From: Lingula anatina
Taxonomy: Eukaryota; Brachiopoda; Lingulata; Lingulida; Lingulidae
Assembly: GCF_001039355.2 (NCBI RefSeq)
Contig: NW_019775602.1
Coordinates: forward strand, 545,824-609,823
Length of the DNA: 64,000 nucleotides
Reading direction: 5' to 3'
In this document: one piece after another, positions 40,201-45,522 of the stretch
Numbering within the stretch: position 1 is the stretch's first letter
Layout: each line of letters starts with the position of its first letter
Notes under the pieces: generated by a model
What the model was told of the DNA's origin: nothing
The model's database searches: none
The model's input: the letters and a program-made list of their open reading frames with translations, nothing else
Position numbers and translations under genes: made by a program

Positions 40201-43200
40201 CCCCATGTAACATAGTATATTGTTACATTTTTGATACATATTGATACATTTTTGATAGATTGATACATTTTTTGATAAATATTGATACTTTTTTGATAGA
40301 TATTGATACATATTGATAAATTTTTGATACAAATTGATACATTTCAGGAGGATTGTGTTTTGATGAAGACAAGCACAAGAACTGCAGGAAAATGGCAGTC
40401 CCGTTCCTGCTCTTTTGAGACAGGTTTTGTGTGCCAAACTTGGAAAGGTAGGACTGACTGTATAGACTGAGTCATCCAAGACATTATAATGATATTTATT
40501 TTATGAGAATTGTTCTTTGAAAAAAGTACAGTTAACAAAGGAACAGGCTAACCAACATACTGCTAAATCCCCAAAGGGACTTCGAAGTAAAAAAGGTCAT
40601 GTCAGGCATAGAAGTTATCACAAAACAGATTTGAGAGATGTAGTAGGTTCTCACTCACATTTCTTCCTTAAATTTTACAGCCAATTACAATAATTATAAC
40701 CCATAATTTTTGTAACTGTAACAATTTCTATTTTTTCATTGAATAATAATAATCACAAAATGTTTAAGTTTTAAATAATTATGTATTTTGAAAGTTATTA
40801 AAATTCATAGCAAAGTTAGTCACAGGGATTTTTTCAGTGTCATTCAAATGTTGCGTGAATGTGATGGCTAAGTACAATTTTAACTGACAGTATATTGTTT
40901 TGTATAACAGGATTCACAGTGCAACCAAGTAGGTATCACCTATGGGTCATGTCTATGCTGCTGATATCTATCATATATTTATCATCTCATTCTGTGTGCT
41001 AGAGGTTAAAAGCTGATGGATAACAGCTGCACTAACTTCAGTTACATAAGGTGGAGGGTACTTTTTAGACTAGAGCTGAATCCTTTTTTCTGTAGATACT
41101 AAGTGGTATGAGGGATAGAATTAGAACTAAAAACTTGATGTAATGTATTAGTTTTCTTGCCTATTGCGTGTCAGGCTTAATTTTTTTTTAAGCATCCAGG
41201 AAAGGGCTATGGATTTGTGTATTATGTGGGAATTGCCTTTTATTTTTCAGTCTTTTTCACTCTTATTGCAATTGTATGGTTGTCTTTTTTTTCTGGCTTT
41301 CAATCATCTGTTTGGTGTCAGGAACACTATAATCATCTTGGTGAAGCTTGGTTTAGCTTGTTTTCTTAAATAGCAACTATATAATCTCAGCTTGTAATTA
41401 GTTGTTTTTGTTGGACATGCAGCATGTTGAATATATTCTATAGACTATTGCTATGTGTTGCTGCCTTAGATGTCAATGTGCATACTTCATGTAACCATGC
41501 AAGTGTATCAGTTTTAGGCCTTTTGACATCAGGCAAAATTACTTCATCTTTCCATCTGTATTATTTGGTATTTTTTGAGAGGTTGATAGCTTAATATAAT
41601 AGCCCAGCTATTAAGTAATAGAGTCAATGGCGCAATGGACATGGCCAGTTAATTTGGTTCGGACTTCAACGCAGAACCGAACATGTCATGTGAAAGGAGG
41701 TGAAGTCTCCCAAATAATTACTCTGTAGAACCTCTCAAAACATAAATACAGATGGAACACTTACTAAAAGATATAATACTCAATTTGCAAAGACCTTGTG
41801 TCACTGTATGTGACAGCATATGTACTTGTAGTTTTGCTTTTGACTTTTTTGCCAAATGCTCTGCTTTGATAGAACTTATTTCATAAGAATGAAATCTGAA
41901 AACTTATTTATGCAAACAAGAATGGTTACATTATTTTATTAATTTTCCATAAAAAATGATATCTGTAATATAGCTGAAATATAAAAGAAGTAGAACATTT
42001 TGAACTCATGAATTATCCTTTGTCCTTATTCCGTATTTTACTAAAATATATAAAACATATTAACAGTACATTTATTATATTTATTATATAGATATCTGTA
42101 GAACTTATAGCAGTCTTAATATACACAATGTGCCCTTGCACCCTCCAGATCTCTCTATTGGCACCACATGGCGCCCCAACACTTCCCCCAGCACCCTCTG
42201 TGATGGAAAACCAGGTTACACAAGGTACCTGGACGCCTGTTATAAAGTGGACACCTTGACCACCAGAACTTGGGACCAGGTACATACGGTTCAGTTTTTA
42301 CCTTGTGTAAACACACAAAATATTACTTTCATTATAATTGTTGTATTATATTATGTAATTACTGTAATGATGGTTCCCATAGCATGATACCTATAATGCG
42401 TTAGTTGTCAAGGCCAAAGAATTAGATCAAAGGCCTTTATGTTCTACTGAGAGCATATGAATAAAGAGCCTCCAACCCAATATTGTGATGTAATTTTGAA
42501 TTACCTACACCTTAATTGACCTATGGTGTTGTCATAATTTTCTCTTTAATAATTTGTCTGTAAAACTGGAACTATAATGTGGAAAGTTAATCCCTTTAGA
42601 GATGGAACTAGATCTTAAATTTTTTGCTTTTCTAATTCCGGTACAGGCTGTGCAGTATTGTAGAAATGATGGGGCGACGGCGGCTGTGGTGACCAACAAC
42701 TTTGAACAGGCATACCTGAATTTAATGGCCAATGACCTCGGCTCCCCTGTGTGGCTAGGACTTTATTATGATACTACTTATGTAAGTGTAATTCATTTTT
42801 AAAGATCATGCTAATAATGATATTAAACAAGAAGTATTCCCCTGCCCTGCATGATTGAATTAGAAAATATATAACAATTGTTTGAATCCATGTATGCGCT
42901 AAAAAAAACTATATTATAAAAAAAAGACAGAAAGATCTTGGTCCTAGAAACAACTTGAGATTTTAGAGTTGAGCTTAATGTCATTTAATCTTAATCAGTC
43001 CAAAAAAATTGCCTATTTTTGAAGTTATACACCTTGCTCTTACTGATTCAGAATTGACGTGACCATAATTCATTTGATATATATTGATTCGTGGATCTAG
43101 CTAAAATACATTCAATTTTTTTGTTTATTTTCTCCTTAGAAAATTTTCCAATGGAAGGACTCCCCCTGGTCACTGGTATTTGTCAACTGGGCCAGTAATG

Positions 43201-45522
43201 TCCAGTTAGATGACCCAGGCCGGCGCTGTGTGTCCATGAACAGCACTGGACAGTGGGTGACCACAGACTGTAATGCTAAACTGATCACTTTGTGCAAGTA
43301 CACCACAGGTATGTGTATGTGTGTGGGTTCGTGTGTGTGTGTGTGGATGCTTTCATGGATTTGTGTGTATTTGTTCAAGTATATGTATGCATGTGTGTGA
43401 ATATGCGTGTGTGTGTGTGAGAGAGAGTCCATATATAGTGACTATGTGCACTTAGGCTATAACAAAAGCTGTGGTCCCTTTGTGGATGTGAATAATTAAA
43501 AAAAAAAACTGATGCATTTTTAAAATATTAAAATAATTTTTTTTTTTCAGCAAACTTTAATGCGAGATTTTATTTTCAGTGACCCCTAGTCCAACCCCTC
43601 CAGAGGAGGCCGGCTACTGCCCAGACGACACGTGGTTCCCCAAGGGGAGATACTGCTACTACATCAAGGGGGTGAACTACCAAAACTGGGCCGAAGCAAG
43701 TGTGTTATGCTACAAGAAAGGAGGACAGCTGGCGTCAATAACCAGCCAGGCAGAGACCAACTTTATTCTGGATACAATTAGCACCATGAATCAAGGAATG
43801 TCGGCTATGATGTGGATTGGGTTGATAAAGAAGGAGAATTGTGAGTTAATATAAGGATGTTAGGGTCTGCAGTTGGGGTGCATGAGGGGGTGGAGGCACT
43901 ATATAGATGGTTATCGCAGGTGGTACAAACCACCTGCTTGTATGTATTGTATTCCTTCATCTCCCCTCCTTACCTCCAAGCATTTTTATCAATCTCAGTC
44001 CACTTGTAACTGTGTGACTGATATTCACAATCAGTCTGTTAATTGTGATGGAGAGCAAATTTACTTTATGATTTTGACAGATTTATTTTTTAATTAATAG
44101 ACTGAAGTTCCACTTCAAACTGAATTTTGTTAAATAATTCTAGTTCCAAAATTTATTTATAAAGGCTGCTAACTCAGCATAAACTTAAAAGTTTGAAGAT
44201 TCTCAAGATATTTGACAATCAATTTAGATTATATATCCTACGTTGGTTTTTTTTCCCACAGAATGTATAAGTGTGAAAGGCGATGCCTCAGGTGACTTTA
44301 AACACTTTTGTGTTGAAAAAAAGATACCAATACAGGGATAACAGCTGCAGTGATATTTGACATTTCAGCTGGGTTTGGGTGGTACGATGGCACTCCGTTT
44401 AACTACCAGAACTGGATGCCAGGACAGCCCTCTAATAGGACGTACCGCGGGGCAGAGGAGTGTGGCGCCATGTCCTCCTCCTCAGGCCAATGGAACGATG
44501 TCACCTGTGGTACCAAGCGCAACTTAGGATTCATATGCAAACGACTGAAAAGTAATGAATTTGTAAATCTTGTTAATTATATCCTCCAGAAACTGATTAT
44601 AATATCAGCTTAAAATGTTATAATTAAAGGTACATGTCCTACTTGTTTGCCGATTGCTGTATAATTTTGTTCTCTAGTTAAGTGTTTTTTTTAACATTTT
44701 GATACCATTTTGACTATATAGGGTACCTTTTATATACATGTTCCTTTGAAGTCATGATATGGATGCTAATAGATCTTTATAATGTAATAACTTTCTTCAA
44801 AGGTTTTCTTGTTCAAAACATTGTGTAAACATTTTCCAGTGTCTGCAACAACACCATTTATAGTTCCAAGCTCTACTCCTTCGCCTTCAACACCAACAGT
44901 GCCATCTACAGTCAGTATGTCAGCATCAGTAACAGCTAAACCAAGGACTACCAAGTCACCAGCCAGACCCAATGGGATCAGCATTAAACCACAAACAGAC
45001 TCTCAGACACAGGATCAAGGTACTATATTAGCAGAGATCATAATATTTCACACAAAGTAATTTATGTGAGATGCTATAATACCGAGTATATTTGAGTCTA
45101 GATTTTGTACTGAAAAAAATTTCTATAACAATTTATTTTTCAATTTTCTTTTTAAAGGTACATCATCATCCTCCTCACTTCCTCTTATTATTGGACTTAC
45201 CTTGGCAGCAGTAGTGGTGGTAGCAGTAATAGGTGCTGTTGTTTTCTTTGTCGTCTGTCGCAATACTAAACTGAACATTCCCTTCACTTCATTTGACAAT
45301 GCTGCATATGAGAAAGATAATGATCGTGTAAGAATAAATGGTGACTTAGCAACCAGTAGTCATGACAATGGGATTCTTACCAGCCTAAAACAGAATGGTA
45401 ACCATGGCAGCAGTTCAGAGGGTACAGAAAACCCTGTTTTTCAAGAGGAGTCCAAAGTCTCGAATGGTCACCATGGAAATGTGAATCTTTACAGTGGAAG
45501 TGCTCCAAATTCTGAATGTTGA
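13622..45522 (+). CDS. Gene B: complete 12-CTLD membrane receptor (mannose-receptor-like)
   Basis: Forty-three exons with matching phases sum to 5901 nt, exactly 1967 codons including the stop, which strongly supports the model. The first exon (13622-13682) encodes a signal peptide, MEHFYYPAVLFIGIVLFLSS. Its ATG has a purine at -3 and G at +4; upstream in-frame codons lack an ATG. Twelve CTLDs follow, then a Ser/Thr/Pro stalk (44840-45019), and a membrane helix with tail (45158-45522). No ricin-type Cys-rich domain or fibronectin type II domain is visible, unlike vertebrate MRC1 (8 CTLDs) or LY75 (10 CTLDs). Two microexons (39496-39525 and 40911-40928) could be added without changing frame. 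Complete EPN plus WND sites occur in CTLDs 4, 5, 6 and 9; others are degenerate. Calcium-dependent sugar recognition and endocytosis are inferred from the family. Gene A upstream is a tandem paralogue of its 3' part. Confidence 0.9.
15804..15810 (-). terminator. Pol III oligo-T terminator of the tRNA-Ser gene
   Basis: Seven A on the plus strand read as TTTTTTT downstream of the tRNA on the minus strand. Confidence 0.8.
15820..15901 (-). tRNA. tRNA-Ser (anticodon AGA)
   Basis: On the minus strand the acceptor stem GCAGTCG pairs with CGACTGC. The A box reads TGGCCGAGTGG and the B box GGTTCGAATCC. The anticodon loop CTAGAAA gives anticodon AGA, which reads UCU serine codons. A long variable arm (GGGGTCTCCCC) identifies a serine-type class II tRNA. 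There is no intron. A T7 run on the minus strand (15804-15810) nine bases downstream is a typical RNA polymerase III terminator. It lies antisense inside intron 1 of gene B. Confidence 0.95.
17530..17790. mobile_element. Foldback (MITE-like) element, copy 1
   Basis: Nearly the whole element is one imperfect inverted repeat. The left arm contains GGATCGATCTATCTTCAA and TCTCGCTAAATTG, then GAAGCTGCTA (ending 17649). The right arm (from 17670) has TAGCAGCTCCAGTAGCC, CAATTTAGCGAGA and GGAGATGGATCGATCC, which pair back. The loop is about 20 bp. A second copy lies in the same orientation about 1.1 kb downstream. No ORF is present, so it would be non-autonomous. Confidence 0.8.
18457..20100 (+). CDS. 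Gene B CTLD 1
   Basis: Exons 18457-18617, 19332-19459 and 19973-20100. It opens with AHGQLCPPGWLESPVTDYC, then SWSEARAACVAQQGDLFSYS. The usual WIGL is replaced by QWWSGYSDNSGSWRWEDG. The site region is GEPNNYAGIEHC, then KMNDNNC and PYICK, so EPN is kept while WND reads MND. The acceptor at 19332 is GAG (ctttgag|GAC), unusual but in phase and in frame. Confidence 0.82.
18625..18900. mobile_element. Foldback (MITE-like) element, copy 2
   Basis: It is colinear with copy 1: CGTACTAACTTTGGATCGA near the left end, TTTAGCAGCTTTAACAGGC in the middle, CAATTTAGCGAGAAACC and GTTAGATCGATCCAGG at the right. It starts only a few bases after the splice donor of exon 18457-18617 (gt at 18618). Confidence 0.8.
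20170..20250. repeat. GATA/TAGGCCTA-type short tandem repeat
   Basis: Repeats of gatagataggcctac and tagatagat lie in the intron between gene B CTLD 1 and CTLD 2. Confidence 0.7.
20771..22199 (+). CDS. Gene B CTLD 2, degenerate
   Basis: Exons 20771-20861, 21185-21305, 21580-21680 and 22084-22199. Motifs are CPPDWQDVEGSCYKHFE, NWNEARADCQRYGADLPDI, SWIGLKAK, FQWVTGDE, RWAQRQPF, TTCVEII, SWATAQC and PYICKK. Neither EPN/QPD nor WND is intact, so it probably does not bind sugar through calcium. Confidence 0.83.
22357..22400. repeat. (TTTG)n followed by a G run
   Basis: Seven TTTG units are followed by a run of about fifteen G in the intron before CTLD 3. Length errors are likely here. Confidence 0.85.
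22613..24610 (+). CDS. Gene B CTLD 3, degenerate
   Basis: Exons 22613-22742, 23328-23404, 23976-24095 and 24503-24610. Motifs are CAAGWKINKNMCYQLN, FVDAVDYCNSQGGSMVTVY, FWIGAKTTSDG, LEWVDGTPV, NWSTQPSGQLNSSC, KWSLNGNC and FVCQ. The EPN and WND triplets are absent. The exon ends in a Pro/Thr linker toward CTLD 4. Confidence 0.83.
22776..22915 (+). repeat. Dispersed repeat, family copy 2
   Basis: Contains aaccttttaccacaaaatct, aaaatttaccca, a C run and tgaacccccttggccacggg, in the same order as the copies at 10815 and 63590. Confidence 0.55.
24791..24839. repeat. (TTA)n microsatellite next to an acceptor
   Basis: About sixteen ATT/TTA units end a few bases before the acceptor at 24841-24846 and take the place of the polypyrimidine tract. 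Confidence 0.85.
24847..25974 (+). CDS. Gene B CTLD 4, complete mannose-type site
   Basis: Exons 24847-25005, 25350-25432 and 25770-25974. Motifs are CEAGWEAYSFYCYYF, TWVEAEQSCTGMGAHLLSL, AWLGLNDRKLEG, WVWTSQTD, SWTSEPNNRGG, ENCAEII, KWNDIDC and FVCKK. EPN, ENC and WND are all present, so this domain keeps the residues expected to ligate calcium and mannose-type sugars. Confidence 0.86.
25530..25671. repeat. Inverted repeat, arms about 42 bp
   Basis: The left arm (25530-25570) reads ggggactctcgctgaatgca and continues with gattaacacacctcct. The right arm (25630-25671) is its near reverse complement, ending tgcattcagtgagagtccct. The spacer is about 58 bp. It lies in the intron before the last exon of CTLD 4. 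Confidence 0.75.
26391..29029 (+). CDS. Gene B CTLD 5, complete mannose-type site
   Basis: Exons 26391-26561, 26987-27106 and 28913-29029, split by a 1.8-kb intron. Motifs are KCGPFWEDNPLNDYCYQFH, AWHDALSHCRANGGDLASI, FWLGGNDLKSEGG, WRWTDGSPFSYLNW, GEPNSRWSEDC, LWNDITC and GYICKK. EPN and WND are intact. A short Thr/Pro linker exon (29458-29511) follows. Confidence 0.86.
26658..26716. repeat. (AAAT)n microsatellite
   Basis: Two blocks of AAAT units separated by a few bases in the CTLD 5 intron. Confidence 0.85.
27107..28912. other. Gene B intron within CTLD 5, no gene seen
   Basis: AT-rich intron of 1.8 kb with no domain-bearing ORF and no clear repeat beyond short AT runs. The ORFs at 27210-27428 and 27930-28124 are not supported by splice sites or homology. 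Confidence 0.6.
29458..29511 (+). CDS. Gene B linker exon between CTLD 5 and 6
   Basis: A 54-nt exon with phase 1 at both ends encodes a Thr/Pro linker (about LVSTTVARTPSTTPLPA). Like other linker exons of the gene it could be skipped without a frameshift. Confidence 0.75.
29843..31006 (+). CDS. Gene B CTLD 6, complete mannose-type site
   Basis: Exons 29843-30028, 30388-30548 and 30881-31006. Motifs are CWPGWKKFGDGCFLLV, TWMDARTQCRLKGGDLASV, YWLGLNDLKRP, FEWTDGREVTYTNW, GEPNNNVGVNEDC, EWNDDSC and MYICQ. EPN and WND are intact. An alternative acceptor near 30351 would add about twelve residues in the same frame; the ttccag at 30382-30387 gives more typical spacing. Confidence 0.84.
30575..30617. 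repeat. (CT)n microsatellite
   Basis: A CTCT-rich tract in the intron after exon 30388-30548, followed by CTGT and pyrimidine-rich sequence. Confidence 0.85.
30998..32832 (+). CDS. Gene B CTLD 7, sugar site lost
   Basis: Starts at the end of exon 30881-31006 and continues in 31136-31254, 31777-31919 and the first part of 32706-32914. Motifs are CPSGATAALGSSCYSF, TWADAERYCQRGGGHLAAL, YWIGLSNPTG, YRWSENSSAWYTNWDSSHSG, NRCVTID, KWKDRDC and FICEY. EPN is replaced by SHS and WND by WKD. The exon 31777-31919 ends inside the 32-bp repeat unit described at 31891-32380. Confidence 0.82.
31891..32380 (+). repeat. 32-bp tandem repeat carrying repeated 5' splice sites
   Basis: The last 29 bases of the exon ending at 31919 and about thirteen following units share one pattern: gtaagctacaaactgg, then gacagcagtcattcag. 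CAG|GT occurs at exact 32-bp steps with gt at 31920, 31952, 31984, 32016, 32048, 32080, 32112, 32144, 32176, 32208 and 32240. Most continue as gtaagc or gtaagt, that is, strong donors. Later units are degenerate, with small insertions and loss of the GT. Two neighbouring units differ in the same way twice (tagaaactggca then ttacaaactggga), which suggests a 64-bp secondary duplication. Confidence 0.92.
32873..35354 (+). CDS. Gene B CTLD 8 (EPN type), counterpart of gene A CTLD a
   Basis: Begins in exon 32706-32914 and continues in 33339-33478, 34689-34747 and 35184-35354. Motifs are CPADWVERNGYCYK, TWLEARADCRSYGGDLLSIH, FWIGLNNRDTS, HVWSDGTGVDYTNW, GEPNNHNGQENCVEL, KWKDSNC and YFCK. EPN is present; WND reads WKD. 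The segment NHNG is shared with gene A CTLD a, where EPN has become QPD. Confidence 0.86.
34022..34062. repeat. (AT)n microsatellite
   Basis: A TA run of about forty bases lies in the CTLD 8 intron 33479-34688. Confidence 0.85.
35845..35889 (+). CDS. Gene B linker exon between CTLD 8 and 9
   Basis: A 45-nt exon with phase 1 at both ends, encoding a Thr/Pro linker (TRPPVTPTTPIPVT). In gene A this stretch is fused to the preceding exon. Confidence 0.78.
36314..37860 (+). CDS. Gene B CTLD 9, complete mannose-type site, counterpart of gene A CTLD b
   Basis: Exons 36314-36483, 36669-36739, 37128-37228 and 37751-37885 (the last also opens CTLD 10). Motifs are CGDSAWLGYGDNCFYV, NWYDARDWCRQSGGDLASIH, LWIGLNELNLIS, TWSDGTPADYDNW, NEPNDWNGGQRC, TWNDDNC and GFICKR. 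EPN and WND are intact, whereas gene A's partner reads FND. The linker KDSRTPVTT closely matches KDSSTPVTL of gene A. Confidence 0.86.
37236..37275. repeat. (TTTA)n microsatellite
   Basis: About ten TTTA units start a few bases after the donor of exon 37128-37228. Confidence 0.85.
37861..40447 (+). CDS. Gene B CTLD 10, counterpart of gene A CTLD c
   Basis: Starts in exon 37751-37885 and continues in 38316-38444, 38877-39037, optionally 39496-39525, and 40348-40447. Motifs are CPRGYYAIGNKCYGF, NWTMARDYCAALGKSFSLA, MWIGLNDKTREG, YHWVDNQPFSYTNW, GEPHSNAGSYGD, EDCVLMK, KWQSRSC and FVCQTWK. EPN reads EPH and WND reads WQS, so the site is degenerate. Confidence 0.84.
39496..39525 (+). CDS. Candidate 30-nt microexon in gene B CTLD 10
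   Basis: The sequence between ttcaaccag and gtaggt is an open 30-nt block (DDSFSAATK-like) with phase 0 on both sides, as required. It would insert ten residues in the loop before EDCV. Gene A has no equivalent, so optional use or no use are both possible. Confidence 0.4.
40229..40345. repeat. Short tandem repeat (TTGATACAT-type) abutting an acceptor
   Basis: Irregular repeats of ttgata(c/a)at with T runs fill the last 120 bases of the intron before exon 40348-40447, including the branch point and polypyrimidine area. Confidence 0.75.
40911..40928 (+). CDS. Candidate 18-nt microexon after gene B CTLD 10
   Basis: The block lies between tataacag and gtaggt, has phase 1 at both ends and encodes about six residues (GFTVQP). 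It fits the gene phase exactly. It would lengthen the linker between CTLD 10 and 11; gene A lacks it. Confidence 0.35.
41551..41757. mobile_element. Inverted-repeat element with a tRNA-like core
   Basis: The ends pair: ccatctgtatt and ttgagaggtt near 41552-41584 against the reverse complement of aacctctcaaaacataaata and cagatgg at 41730-41757. Inside, caatggcgcaatggaca (about 41625-41641) matches the A-box region of arginine tRNAs. A GTTCGG/CCGAAC hairpin follows. No complete tRNA fold is present. It may be a SINE or MITE derived from tRNA sequence. Confidence 0.5.
42149..43308 (+). CDS. Gene B CTLD 11, degenerate, counterpart of gene A CTLD d
   Basis: Exons 42149-42279, 42647-42781 and 43140-43308. 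Motifs are CDGKPGYTRYLDACYKV, TWDQAVQYCRNDGATAAVV, VWLGLYYDTTY, FQWKDSPWSLVFVNWAS, RRCVSMN, QWVTTDC and TLCK. No EPN or WND is present. Gene A's partner lacks the first of the two introns. Confidence 0.82.
43580..44551 (+). CDS. Gene B CTLD 12, membrane-proximal, counterpart of gene A CTLD e
   Basis: Exons 43580-43840 and 44369-44551. Motifs are VTPSPTPPEEAGYCPDDTW, YCYYIKG, NWAEASVLCYKKGGQLASI, MMWIGLIKKEN, WYDGTPFNYQNW, GQPSNRTYRGAEEC, QWNDVTC and GFICKR. WND is intact and EPN reads QPS. Confidence 0.86.
44840..45522 (+). CDS. Gene B stalk, membrane helix and cytoplasmic tail
   Basis: Exon 44840-45019 encodes about sixty Ser/Thr/Pro residues, a likely O-glycosylated stalk. Exon 45158-45522 encodes the helix (about LPLIIGLTLAAVVVVAVIGA, then VVFFVV), a short basic stop-transfer and a tail of about 80 residues ending at TGA 45520-45522. 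The tail has SFDNAAY, which fits the FxNxxY internalisation pattern known from the mannose receptor (FENTLY), and ENPVF, an NPxF variant near its end. The acceptor is AAG. Confidence 0.87.

Noticed and set aside
41610-41700. Possible functional tRNA-Arg gene
   Set aside because: Only the A-box area fits; the anticodon, variable and T arms do not form and the acceptor stem is missing.
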